In this document: positions 16,208 through 24,248 of the stretch, one piece after another
Position numbering within the stretch: position 1 is the stretch's first letter
Layout: each line of letters opens with the position of its first letter
NCBI RefSeq assembly: GCF_009600885.1
Contig: NZ_VCLA01000201.1
Span: 100,062-164,061 of the forward strand
Reading direction: 5' to 3'
Length of the DNA stretch: 64,000 bases
From: Streptomyces jumonjinensis
Lineage (GTDB): Bacteria; Actinomycetota; Actinomycetes; Streptomycetales; Streptomycetaceae
Notes under the pieces: model-generated
The model's database searches: none
Told to the model about the DNA's origin: nothing
What the model saw: the letters and a program-made list of their open reading frames with translations, nothing else
Made by a program: the position numbers and the translations under genes

Positions 16208-17067
16208 GTCCACAACTTCTCTGCTAGTTCGGTCAGTATCTGTGAGGTCTGGCTGGGGCCGGGTGCGGCCTTCGCCATGGCGTCGAACTGACGCTGGAAC
16301 TGTGCGACGTCCGATGGCTTCGACCACATGGTGGTTGCCTTCGCGCTGTCGCCCTGGGTGACGGAGTCGAGGCCATTGAAGTCCAGCACGGTGAAGTTGT
16401 AGCTGGACCGGTAGGTCGCGAGGTCTTCGGGGATGATCTGGACTTCTACCTTGTCGAGTTGGCAGAGGCGCAGGATCTCGTCGTACTGGGCACGCATGAC
16501 CTCGGGTGAACCGATCATGGTGCGGAGGGTGTTGGCCGTCAGGATGATGTGAACCTCTGGCCCGTCCGGATGGGTCAGCAGGGCCTTGCGATCCATCCGC
16601 AGTCTGACGCCCTGCTCAACGAAATCCGTGGTGCGCTCTTCCACGATCTTGGCCGATCCAGCGAGCGCGAGAGCGTAGGGCTCGGCTTGAAGCAGTCCGT
16701 GGACTACGTGGTTCTGGAAACCACGGATACGGACGGCCTCACGTTCCAGACCCAGGTACATGGGCAGCCCGGACGGCAGGATGGGTGAGTACGAGGTGAA
16801 CGGCTCCCGGCTGAGTGAGTCCCGCTGCATCTGGAGCAGAGTGTCGCGGTGGTCCGGGTCGGTGACCCCGTAGCGGTCGAGTAGTTTCTCCAAGTCCTTG
16901 AGCTTGGGAAGCGGAATGTCCCCGCTTTCCACACGACTCAGCTTCGACCGGGAGAAGCCGAGTTCCAGCGAAACGCTCTCCGCGGTGAGCTCTAGATTCT
17001 CGCGCAGCTCGCGGAGTTCCTTTCCGAGCATGACCCGTAGGTATGTCGGTCCTCGTCGTGCAGCCAC
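16204..17067 (-). CDS. XRE-family regulator with DUF5753 domain
   Basis: The 287-residue protein has an N-terminal helix-turn-helix (LGKELRELRENLELTAESVSLELGFSRSKLSRVESGDIPLP, about 13-53) and a C-terminal DUF5753 effector domain (QNHVVHGLLQAEPYALAL and IIPEDLATYRSSYNFTVLDF). GTG 17067 has an AGGGG site close upstream. It pairs with the DUF397 gene. It probably controls itself through the direct repeats at 17086-17161, and may control the adjacent RiPP cluster. Confidence 0.88.
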   Translation of the reverse strand: MAARRGPTYLRVMLGKELRELRENLELTAESVSLELGFSRSKLSRVESGDIPLPKLKDLEKLLDRYGVTDPDHRDTLLQMQRDSLSREPFTSYSPILPSGLPMYLGLEREAVRIRGFQNHVVHGLLQAEPYALALAGSAKIVEERTTDFVEQGVRLRMDRKALLTHPDGPEVHIILTANTLRTMIGSPEVMRAQYDEILRLCQLDKVEVQIIPEDLATYRSSYNFTVLDFNGLDSVTQGDSAKATTMWSKPSDVAQFQRQFDAMAKAAPGPSQTSQILTELAEKLWT

Positions 17068-17454
17068 CTGTCCCCTCACTTCGACATCTGTCCATCGGAT
17101 CGAGGCCCCAGTCCGGCGACATAGGTTATCTGTCCGCCATCGCGGGGTTTCAGTCCGGCAACTGAACTGCCCTGTCTCACGCATGGAGACCGCTGCCGAC
17201 CGGATGGCATGTGCCAATGCGGACTCCTGCGAGGTTTCTCTTGAATGTTAACTGGAGCGTGCATCAGGCTGGTTGTACCGAAGCAAGCCGGGCTATGGCA
17301 CCAATTCGGGTGTATCCCCGTGCTCATTCCCAAAACGCGCACCAGTCCGATTACCGTGGAGGGCCGACCCGTGCCGTTCGCATTCCCAGCGAGCACCATC
17401 GCAGGTGAACGTCCCGGTGTACCTGCTTCGATAACCGAGGTGACCGCACCGCCG
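17068..17454. promoter_or_regulatory. Intergenic control region with 42-bp-spaced direct repeats
   Basis: No gene is seen in these 387 bp. ATCTGTCC occurs at 17086 and 17127, and CAGTCCGGC at 17108 and 17150, so an imperfect unit of about 42 bp is duplicated directly upstream of the XRE gene, a likely operator arrangement. The right half is less GC-rich (TTCTCTTGAATGTTAACTGG near 17240). Confidence 0.45.
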
Positions 17455-18372
17455 TCACGCGGAGGTTACACAGCGGAAGCCCGTGTCGTTGTCCTGCATC
17501 GTGGTGTTCGCGGCGTTGCGGAGCGAGGGGCGGGCGCGTTCGACCGGGGAGGTGAAGGCCGAGCCCTTCAGCTCGAACCGGCCGGGCTCCTGCGGGGCCT
17601 GCGTGGCGCACCATTCCCAGCAGTTGCCGCACATGTCGTAGACCCCGTACGGGCTGACGCCGGACTGGTACCGGGTGACCGGTGTGGTCTGGCCGATCTC
17701 GGCCTCCGAGGTGTTGCATTTGGCGGCCGTGGGCTCGTCCCCCCAGGGGTACTCGCGCCCGTTCCGGCCCCGGGCCGCCTTCTCCCACTGCTGCGAGGTG
17801 GGGAGCCCCTTGCCGCACCAACGGACGTACGCGGCGGCGTCGTTCCAGTCCACCCAGACCACAGGGTGGTCCCGGAGTGCTTCAGGGCACCGTCCCTGCG
17901 GCCAGTGCCGGGGCGGCCGGTGGCCGGTGGCCGTCACGAAGCGCGCGTAGTCCGCGTTCGTGGTCGGGTAGACGTCGATGAGGAAGCTGTCCGCCCAGGT
18001 CGGTACGTTCTTCGGGCCGGACAGGAAGATGCCCTCCTCGACCCGGACCATGAGCTTGCCGTCGAGCGGGTGCTTGAACATCCTCGGGTCACGGCGCAGC
18101 AGCTCTTCGGTGCGCTGGTCCTCGGCGGCGGCGGCCCGCTCGGTCAGCAGCGCGGCGAACCGGCGCTGGGCGGCGATGCCGGCGCGGGCGAGCAGCGTGT
18201 CCAGAGTGGCCTGGTTGCCGGGACGCAGTTCGATCGTTGCGCCCCGGCTCTCCCAGGTGGTGAGCTGCCGGTTGCTGACGCCGACCATCGCCGCGAAGTC
18301 CCGCCCTGTCTGCCGCATCGCTTGCCGCAGCAGCGCGACTTCTTGGCCTGTCCATCGCGTCACCCCCGTCAT
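17455..18372 (-). CDS. HTH plus FGE-sulfatase domain protein
   Basis: The 305-residue protein has an N-terminal helix-turn-helix (LLRQAMRQTGRDFAAMVGVSNRQLTTWE, about 14-41) fused to a formylglycine-generating-enzyme-like domain (VYPTTNADYARFVTATGH, PVVWVDWNDAAAYVRWCGKGLPT, YDMCGNCWEWC, DNDTGFRCV). True FGE uses two cysteines near the C-terminus; here only the GFRC cysteine is seen, and the other position reads RPSLRN. It may be a sensor or a different sulfur- or metal-dependent oxidase. It lies 9 nt downstream of the aminotransferase gene in one operon. Confidence 0.75.
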   Translation of the reverse strand: MTGVTRWTGQEVALLRQAMRQTGRDFAAMVGVSNRQLTTWESRGATIELRPGNQATLDTLLARAGIAAQRRFAALLTERAAAAEDQRTEELLRRDPRMFKHPLDGKLMVRVEEGIFLSGPKNVPTWADSFLIDVYPTTNADYARFVTATGHRPPRHWPQGRCPEALRDHPVVWVDWNDAAAYVRWCGKGLPTSQQWEKAARGRNGREYPWGDEPTAAKCNTSEAEIGQTTPVTRYQSGVSPYGVYDMCGNCWEWCATQAPQEPGRFELKGSAFTSPVERARPSLRNAANTTMQDNDTGFRCVTSA

Positions 18373-18381
18373 CGGCAGTTC

Positions 18382-19167
18382 CTACAGCTCCTCGCCGGGG
18401 ACCGACAGGTAGGCGTCGCGCAGCTCGGTGAGGAGTGGGTGCTCGACGGGAATCGGATGGTCATCGATGGCGGCGACCGCGCGGACGCCGATCGAGGTGT
18501 TGGTGGCGAACGCCGCCGCCATGCCCTTGGCCTCGTCCACGGTGACCGGTGCGGTCTTCCAGTCGGCGCGCTGCTCCTGAAGCAGGGCCATGGTCACTCC
18601 GGGCAGGACCGGCGCCTGGGGCCACACCACTGTCCCGTCGGTGTCGATGAACCCGACGTTCCACGTCCCGCCCTCGGAGACCAAGCCGTCGCGGCCTACG
18701 AAGAGGGCGTCATCGAAGCCGGCGAGTTGGGCGGCGCGGCGTGCGTGCAGCGCGCCGAAGAGTCCGGCGTGTTTCACCAGCGGGAGGTCCCGCTCGTAGG
18801 GGACGGTCATCGCGGTCAGCGGCGGCGGCGGGAGTTGTCCGGCGGGGCGGACGGTCACCAGCAGTTCCGGCCGTGTGGCGTCCGCGGGGCGGCCGAGGTT
18901 CACCGCGGGGTCGTAGTTGGTCACGCGCACGACGCACGGGCCGGGCTGGTCCGCGAGGGCTGCGGCCACCAGGGCGCGCACGCGGCCCGGGTCGACTGCG
19001 GTGCCGAAGACCTCCTGGCTGTCCCGGGACAGCCGGTCGAGGTGCAGGGACAGGCCCCGGATACGGCCCTCGCCGTCGACACGCATGGACGTGAAGTGGC
19101 CGTACGAGGTGAGCGCGAGCGGCATCAAGTCGTCGGCGGTTACTGGCTGGTCGCTGAGTTTTGCCAT
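18382..19167 (-). CDS. Class IV aminotransferase / aminodeoxychorismate lyase-like
   Basis: The 261-residue PLP enzyme is of fold type IV. The Schiff-base lysine is in RDLPLVKHAGLFGALHARR (K132), and DALFVGRDGLVSEGGTWNVGFI is the family's cofactor-phosphate-side motif. Substrates range from branched-chain and D-amino acids to aminodeoxychorismate; specificity cannot be told. ATG 19167 is used, ATG 19179 is possible. It is the first gene of a minus-strand pair divergent from the operon starting at 19386, and may supply an amino-acid precursor to it. Confidence 0.8.
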   Translation of the reverse strand: MAKLSDQPVTADDLMPLALTSYGHFTSMRVDGEGRIRGLSLHLDRLSRDSQEVFGTAVDPGRVRALVAAALADQPGPCVVRVTNYDPAVNLGRPADATRPELLVTVRPAGQLPPPPLTAMTVPYERDLPLVKHAGLFGALHARRAAQLAGFDDALFVGRDGLVSEGGTWNVGFIDTDGTVVWPQAPVLPGVTMALLQEQRADWKTAPVTVDEAKGMAAAFATNTSIGVRAVAAIDDHPIPVEHPLLTELRDAYLSVPGEEL

Positions 19168-19385
19168 GACCGTCAGCATGGCACCGGTCCGGTGTACGCC
19201 GTTACCCCGATCGTGGTTACTGACGGGTCAACTTCGGCGCAACTTCGTTCCCTGCAGACGCCTTCCCGGTGTGGGCTGGTCACCACGCCAACACGCGCGG
19301 TGATCAGGCGGGTGAGTTGCGCAGCGCGGAACCTCCGCGCCTCCATCCGCCCGCGCCCCTTCCCTCCCCTGTCCGGAGAACGCCG

Positions 19386-19808
19386 ATGACCTCGATGACC
19401 AGAGGGCTTCCCACGGCGACGCCCCCAGTCCACGCCTTCGCGGTGGCCTTCCAGCCTGACGGCTCGCGTGTCCGGCACATGCGGCGTATCACCCGGGCCT
19501 CGCTCCGGCACTGGAAGCTGGCCTCGGTGATGGCCGAAGCCCTGCTCGTTGTCAGCGAGTTGGTGACCAACGCCGTCCAGCACGGCGACGGCACCGTCCA
19601 GCTCCGCGTGGAGCACCACGTCTGCGAGCTGCGGATCGCGGTCACCGACAACAGCCCCCAGATGCCGGTGCTGCGCGAGGCCAGCGACGACGACGAGGGC
19701 GGCCGGGGCCTCCTGCTGGTCGACGCCATCGCCGAGAAGTGGGGCACGACCGGTGACGGGCGGACCGTCTGGTGCTCCCTCGCTCTCCCCCCGGACGGCA
19801 CCCGATGA
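19386..19808 (+). CDS. ATP-binding anti-sigma-factor-like protein
   Basis: The 140-residue protein has a GHKL/HATPase_c_2 domain of the RsbW type: the N box VVSELVTNAVQHGDG, the G1 box VTDNSPQMP and the G2 box GGRGLLLVDAIAEKWG. Small Streptomyces proteins of this kind act as anti-sigma kinases or pathway regulators. ATG 19386 has GGAGAA 6 nt upstream. It heads the rightward operon, suggesting a regulatory role there. Confidence 0.85.
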   Translation: MTSMTRGLPTATPPVHAFAVAFQPDGSRVRHMRRITRASLRHWKLASVMAEALLVVSELVTNAVQHGDGTVQLRVEHHVCELRIAVTDNSPQMPVLREASDDDEGGRGLLLVDAIAEKWGTTGDGRTVWCSLALPPDGTR

Positions 19809-19966
19809 CCGGCGCGGCCCCCGACGCCGCTGCTCAGCCCCGCTCCTCGGCGGGATCGGACCGCCGCCCGCTCACGGCCCGCCGCAGACCCCGCGTACCC
19901 GCCGCTTCGAGCCCTCCACTGTTCCTCTTCTCCCCACTCCCCACCGGGAGGCACGCATGTCCATGA
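19805..19966 (+). CDS. Possible 53-aa peptide, doubtful
   Basis: ATG 19805 overlaps the preceding stop by 4 nt and the frame runs into the next gene's start region. The product is Pro/Arg/Ser-rich without structure. The overlap favours translation, but composition suggests it may only be a leader for the gene at 19957. Confidence 0.25.
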   Translation: MTGAAPDAAAQPRSSAGSDRRPLTARRRPRVPAASSPPLFLFSPLPTGRHACP

Positions 19967-20424
19967 CCGTCCACGACCTGCCCGTGCGAGACGCCGCTGC
20001 GGCCCGTGCGAGAAGCGTCGAACCCGCGCGGCCCGCGTCCGAGCAGGCCCTGTTAGGTCTGCTCAATAGCCTGAACAGTTCCTTCCTCAGCGACGGGGTG
20101 GACGAGTTCCTGGAGCGGATTCTGGGCTGGGGCGCGAGTCCGCTCACCGCGGACGAGATGCGCACGCTCGTGGACCGCCTCCATGCCTACCTCTGGCCGC
20201 TGGTGACCGACGCCCTGTACGGCGCGGACGGCTACCCAGACAGCCTGCTCCGCCAGCTCGTCGCCGCCACCGTCCGCCTCGACGCCGTGCACCGTGCGCG
20301 GGAGTTCGTGCCGACGCAGAGCCACGCTCGTCTTCTTGCCTCGCTCGTCAGTGATCTCCTCGACCTCGTCAGCGACGACGACCCCAGCCCCTCCGCCCAC
20401 TTCGGCGGCGGTGGTCCGAGGTGA
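19957..20424 (+). CDS. Helical hypothetical protein of the biosynthetic operon
   Basis: The 155-residue protein has a disordered N-terminus and a helical body (SEQALLGLLNSLNSSFLSDGV, TADEMRTLVDRLHAYLWPLV, DSLLRQLVAATVRLDAVHRAR). Similar small helical proteins (possibly the DUF6415 group) occur in Streptomyces natural-product operons; this assignment is tentative. ATG 19957 follows GGGAGG at 5 nt. Its end overlaps the next start (GTGA). Confidence 0.6.
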   Translation: MSMTVHDLPVRDAAAARARSVEPARPASEQALLGLLNSLNSSFLSDGVDEFLERILGWGASPLTADEMRTLVDRLHAYLWPLVTDALYGADGYPDSLLRQLVAATVRLDAVHRAREFVPTQSHARLLASLVSDLLDLVSDDDPSPSAHFGGGGPR

Positions 20425-20849
20425 ACCGCCCGCTGCCGCGCGCCTACTGGTGCCACGCCGATCAGGCCGTACCCGGCTCCGTGCACATCCCGCTGTCCGG
20501 CCTCACCACCACCGTGCCAGGGGAAGCCGTGGAGTGGGTACGCGAGTCCGTCCGTACCGTCGCGCCCCTCCTCGACCGGGAGGTCTTCCACACCATGTGG
20601 GGATGGCTAGGCGACCACCAGGCCATGGACGCCGCGGTGGTCGCGCTGCGCCAGGGCAAGCCCTACGCCTTCACCACCGCGACGCCCGGCGACGGCCTGC
20701 TGAGGTGGACGGCCTCCCCGGTGTCCGTCCTCCCCCTCGCGGGGCCCGGTTGCCTGCTCGCCGCCCCGCCGCCGCCAACGGCCGCAGCGCCTTCGGTCGC
20801 CGCGCGCTCCCTTGCCCACGACCACCGCTCTTCCTGGAGTACCGCGTGA
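20421..20849 (+). CDS. Hypothetical protein, 142 aa
   Basis: GTG 20421 overlaps the previous stop by 4 nt. The visible core is YWCHADQAVPGSVHIPLSGLTTTVPGEAVEWVRESVRTVAPLLDREVFHTMWGWLGDHQ, with His and Trp residues; the last 40 residues are Ala/Pro-rich. No family is recognised. It is an internal member of a five-gene chain joined by 4-bp overlaps. Confidence 0.6.
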   Translation: MNRPLPRAYWCHADQAVPGSVHIPLSGLTTTVPGEAVEWVRESVRTVAPLLDREVFHTMWGWLGDHQAMDAAVVALRQGKPYAFTTATPGDGLLRWTASPVSVLPLAGPGCLLAAPPPPTAAAPSVAARSLAHDHRSSWSTA

Positions 20850-21430
20850 ACGCCCCCGACCCACGATCTCCCGGCCCGTCGGCCCTCCCCGAGGCGATAC
20901 GGGATCTCAACTCCGTGTGCTCGGAGGCGGGGCTGAGCCTCATGGTTTGCCCCAACCCGGATGCCCCCGGGCGCGAGGCCAAACTAGGGACCGCCGACCC
21001 GACGACGGTCCGCCAGCTGACCGACCTGCTGCGCACCAGCATGAAGCGCACCTACGACACCGTGGCCGCGCTGCGCAGCACCCTCGAAGCGCACGGCCTG
21101 AAGACCCCAGACCTGAGCGTGGTGGCCGGGGAGATCGTGCTGGGCGACCTCACGGTCCCGGACGCCGAACGGCTCGCCCGGGTACTGGGCGCACCGCCAC
21201 GGGAGCCGGAGGCGGACCCGGTGATCGAGCTGGCCGACTGGCCCCAGGGGAAGGAGGTCACGGCCCGTCTGGACCGTGCCTTCCGCCAGGCGACGGACGG
21301 ATTCATCGATCTCGCGTTCCAGCCCGACTGCTGCCGCTGCGGAGAGAAGCCCGCCGTCTCGACCGGAGCGATCTCGGTCGGGACCGCCCGCCGGCTTCTC
21401 GACGCCCTGGAGTACGGGGACCGCCCATGA
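20846..21430 (+). CDS. Hypothetical protein, 194 aa, with C-terminal Cys cluster
   Basis: GTG 20846 overlaps the preceding stop; GGAG is close upstream. The central part is helical (VRQLTDLLRTSMKRTYDTVAALRSTLEAHGL), followed by LSVVAGEIVLGDLTVPDAERLARVLG, resembling a small HTH-like segment. The C-terminal FQPDCCRCGEKP contains three cysteines that could bind metal. Function unknown. Confidence 0.6.
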   Translation: MNAPDPRSPGPSALPEAIRDLNSVCSEAGLSLMVCPNPDAPGREAKLGTADPTTVRQLTDLLRTSMKRTYDTVAALRSTLEAHGLKTPDLSVVAGEIVLGDLTVPDAERLARVLGAPPREPEADPVIELADWPQGKEVTARLDRAFRQATDGFIDLAFQPDCCRCGEKPAVSTGAISVGTARRLLDALEYGDRP

Positions 21431-22020
21431 CCCCGGCATTCGAACGCCCGGACCTGGCCGGGGACCTCCTGCACCGCACCGCCGAGGCCCGCCAGTACCG
21501 GCACCGGCTCATCCGGGCCCAGCTCCCCGCCGCCGAGATGGGCCGAGCACGGCACCTCGACATCGCCAACGGGAACGTCCTGCGGCGGATCGTCGCGGAG
21601 CACGGCTGGCCCACCCGGGCCCTGGTGGGCGAAGCCGGAGTCTGGGCCGTGTGGGAGATCGCGCTGTACGCCGACCCGATGGCCGACTTCCAGCGCCTGG
21701 CCCTGCGGCTGCTGACCACCGCCGTCGAACAGGGTGAAGCAACGGTCCAGCAGTGGGCCCACCTGCACGACCGGTGCGAGACCAACGCCGATGGCTGCCA
21801 GACCTTCGGCACTCAGTACCGCCTCGGACCGCACGGGCCGCAACTGGTCCCGGTGGAAAGCCCCGACGAGCTCGACCAGCGCCGCGAGTCGGTGAGGCTG
21901 CGCCCGCACCGGGAAGCGTTGGCCAACCTGCGTCGCCGGCTCGGCTGGGCACCTCCGGATGGACCAGCCCACAGGCTGTTATCCGAACCCGTGCCGCTGC
22001 TCGCGGGGGTGTCGGCATGA
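21427..22020 (+). CDS. DUF6624-like protein
   Basis: The 197-residue protein has the pattern HGWPTRALVGEAGVWAVWEIALYADPMADFQRLALRLLTTAVEQGEA followed by DRCETNADGCQTFGTQY, which resembles DUF6624-type proteins. ATG 21427 overlaps the previous stop, and the stop overlaps the next ATG (ATGA 22017). Role within the operon unknown. Confidence 0.65.
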   Translation: MTPAFERPDLAGDLLHRTAEARQYRHRLIRAQLPAAEMGRARHLDIANGNVLRRIVAEHGWPTRALVGEAGVWAVWEIALYADPMADFQRLALRLLTTAVEQGEATVQQWAHLHDRCETNADGCQTFGTQYRLGPHGPQLVPVESPDELDQRRESVRLRPHREALANLRRRLGWAPPDGPAHRLLSEPVPLLAGVSA

Positions 22021-22850
22021 CGACGGCACACCAGCCGGTAGAGCTGGAAGAACTCGGGCCCGAGCACTTCACCCGGGCGCGCGCCCCGCGGGTGTATGAC
22101 TGCCTGCTCGGCGGAGTCGACACCTACCAGTGCGACCGGGACGCGGCCCTCGACCTCTACATGGCCGCGCCCTGGGCGGCGCTGGCGGCCCGGACGAACC
22201 GCCACTTCACCCAGACCGCGACCGGGGCCGCGCTGCGCCTCGGGATCGGGCAGTTCCTCGATCTGGGCTGCGGCCTGCCGAACCGCCCTAACCTCCACCA
22301 CCTGGTGCCCCACGGCAACCACGTGGTCTACGTCGACCGCGACCCCGGAGTCCTCGCGCACGCGAAGTCACGGCTGGACCCCAGCCCCCCGTACACGACG
22401 ACCGTGGTGGCCGCCGACCTGCTCGACATGGAGGAACTGCTGGCCCGGGGGGACGTTGCGGCGGCCCTCGACGTCGACCGGCCGATCGCCGTCACGGTGC
22501 ACGACGTGCTGCCGTGGAACGCGGACGACACCGCGGTGGCGGACGCGATGGCCGTGCTCCGGGGCTGGCTGCCGACCGGCAGCACCCTGTCGATCACCCA
22601 CCTCACCGATCACTTCAACGCCCGCACCGTGCCCCAGGCCGTGGCTGTCTACGAGCGGCACGGCATCACCGTCCGGCCCCGCAGCCCCGCCGAGATATCC
22701 GCGTTCTTCGGAGGCTTCACCCACCTCGGGTCCGGGCTCGCCGCCGTGAGCCAGTGGTCTGCCCATGGCCCGAACGTCCTCAATTTCACTCCCTATCCCG
22801 CTCGCGCCTCGGACTGCGCCGCGTTCGCCGGCATCGCGGTCAAGACCTGA
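22017..22850 (+). CDS. SAM-dependent methyltransferase (DUF574 type)
   Basis: The 277-residue methyltransferase is of the Methyltransf_19/DUF574 type common in Streptomyces: the N-terminal RVYDCLLGGVDTYQCDRDAAL (usually GGKDNF), motif I QFLDLGCGLPNRPNLH, VVYVDRDPGVLAHAKSRL and ADLLDMEEL. It probably methylates the operon's product, but the substrate is unknown. It ends the first coupled block, just before a large hairpin. Confidence 0.85.
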   Translation: MTTAHQPVELEELGPEHFTRARAPRVYDCLLGGVDTYQCDRDAALDLYMAAPWAALAARTNRHFTQTATGAALRLGIGQFLDLGCGLPNRPNLHHLVPHGNHVVYVDRDPGVLAHAKSRLDPSPPYTTTVVAADLLDMEELLARGDVAAALDVDRPIAVTVHDVLPWNADDTAVADAMAVLRGWLPTGSTLSITHLTDHFNARTVPQAVAVYERHGITVRPRSPAEISAFFGGFTHLGSGLAAVSQWSAHGPNVLNFTPYPARASDCAAFAGIAVKT

Positions 22851-22853
22851 TCC

Positions 22854-22919
22854 GGAGCGCCCCCTAGAACCGCCGCCCGGGGCTGGTTGACGAAGGTCCC
22901 AGCCCACGGGCGGCGCTCC
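22854..22919 (+). terminator. Large nested hairpin after the methyltransferase gene
   Basis: Three stacked stems form one structure: GGAGCGC with GCGCTCC outside, GCCGCCCG with CGGGCGGC in the middle, and GGGCTGG with CCAGCCC inside. It begins 4 nt after the stop at 22850. It may be a terminator or attenuator separating the two halves of the biosynthetic operon. Confidence 0.55.
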
Positions 22920-22952
22920 ACCCACCGCCTCCGCGACGAGAGGAATCGCTGG

Positions 22953-23093
22953 ATGAACAAGAAGATCACGGTGGTCTGCTGGAACTTTGAGCGGAACGGG
23001 AAGAGCGACCCTGAGCTGCGGCGTCAGGCCCACGAACTCGTGGCCCAGTACAACCCGCAGCTGGTGCTGAGGCAGGAGATGCCGGGCGCCTGA
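22953..23093 (+). pseudogene. N-terminal fragment of endonuclease/exonuclease/phosphatase-like gene
   Basis: The 46-residue frame reads KKITVVCWNFERNGKSDPELRRQAHELVAQYNPQLVLRQE, which matches only the first strand and helix of the EEP fold (usually VxTWNxxxNG to PDVxxLQE). It then stops. AGAGGAAT upstream supports initiation. It is probably a truncated gene rather than a complete protein. Confidence 0.45.
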
Positions 23094-23139
23094 CCGGCCT
23101 CCCGCTCGGGACGTCACCCATCACGAGTGGTCGACCAGA

Positions 23140-23203
23140 ACGGCGTGGACTCCACGCCGTCGCCGCCTCCCGGCCCGCTGCTTCACAGGGCGTGGGCCGG
23201 GAG
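23140..23203. terminator. Two adjacent perfect hairpins
   Basis: ACGGCGTGGA (23140-23149) pairs with TCCACGCCGT (23151-23160), and CTCCCGGCCC (23167-23176) pairs with GGGCCGGGAG (23194-23203). The pair isolates the truncated fragment from the downstream TauD/radical SAM operon, whose promoter should lie between here and 23328. Confidence 0.6.
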
Positions 23204-23327
23204 ACAGCTCCCACCATCCGGCGTTCGGTGAACGCGGCACCACCCGCCTCCACCTGGGCGCACAAGCGCCCCACGCCGGTACCTCCATCCGCCGCATGAA
23301 GCTCCGAAGGCATAGGAGACAGCCAGT

Positions 23328-24248
23328 ATGACCACGGCACCGAGTACCTACCGCGCCCCTCTCCCCGAGACCCTGGTCGAACTCCTCGGCAGGAAGGTCA
23401 TCGACCTTCCGCCCGCCGAACTCGAAGGCGGCCTGCTGCGCGGCGACGTGAGCGCGGCCTACGACCGCGTCCGCGCCGAGTCCCCCGAAGCGCAGATCGT
23501 CGTACGCCGCTGCCGCGACCTCCTCGACGACCCCGACGGCGACGGCTTCGCCGTTCTTGAGGTCGGCCTGCTGCTCGGCCGCCTCGGCCTGGACGACGGA
23601 CAGAAAGCCGCCACCGTCCTGCTGTCCTGGCTCGGTGCACCACTGCGGGCCTTCGACCGGTGGCCGCTGTGGAAGCCGCTCGGCACGAACCTGACCATCG
23701 ACCCGATGCGCGCCACTGGCTCCGGGTACAACCCGCTGCACATCGACGTGGTGAACGCGACCGAACCCCCGGACTACAGCGCCCTGCTGTGCGTGCGCCC
23801 CGACCCGCTGGGCGAGGGGAACAGCATCGTCTCCCACCTCCGCCGCGCGGTGGACCGGCTCAACGACGACGAGCGCGCCCTCCTCGCGGAGCCGGTATTC
23901 CACGACGGCGCTTTCTACGACCTGACCGGCGTCGGCACGGAGTACGACCCGTTCCCCGTGCTCGACGGCCTGCCGGCGTCCGAAGGATTCGTGCGGTTCA
24001 CCGCGAAGATGCTCCCCGACATGGACCTCACGGACCCGCACACCAGCGCGGCCCGCGAGCTAGAGCGCGAACTGATTTCTGAGCAGCAGAAGTTCCTCCT
24101 CGGCTTCGGGGACCTGATCGTCGTGAACCAGCACTTGTGCGTGCACGGCCGCGAGCCCCTGGGACACGGCCAGGAGGAGGTGCCCGAGGAACAGCGCCGC
24201 CTGTTGTGGCAGATGTTCCTGCGCGCTGCGGAGGCCGTCGCCCGATGA
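23328..24248 (+). CDS. TauD-type Fe(II)/2-oxoglutarate oxygenase
   Basis: The 306-residue enzyme resembles the TauD/clavaminate-synthase group. The iron ligands are visible as NPLHIDVVNA (H138, D140) and the distal His in NQHLCVHGREPLG (H273), with R275 as a candidate oxoglutarate-binding Arg. It would hydroxylate or otherwise oxidise a small-molecule or peptide intermediate. ATG 23328 follows AGGAGA at 9 nt. Its stop overlaps the radical SAM start (ATGA). Confidence 0.85.
   Translation: MTTAPSTYRAPLPETLVELLGRKVIDLPPAELEGGLLRGDVSAAYDRVRAESPEAQIVVRRCRDLLDDPDGDGFAVLEVGLLLGRLGLDDGQKAATVLLSWLGAPLRAFDRWPLWKPLGTNLTIDPMRATGSGYNPLHIDVVNATEPPDYSALLCVRPDPLGEGNSIVSHLRRAVDRLNDDERALLAEPVFHDGAFYDLTGVGTEYDPFPVLDGLPASEGFVRFTAKMLPDMDLTDPHTSAARELERELISEQQKFLLGFGDLIVVNQHLCVHGREPLGHGQEEVPEEQRRLLWQMFLRAAEAVAR

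Noticed and set aside
17245..19389. 714-residue open frame on the plus strand
   Set aside because: It lies antisense to the HTH-FGE and aminotransferase genes, whose minus-strand products have clear domains; it is a high-GC shadow.
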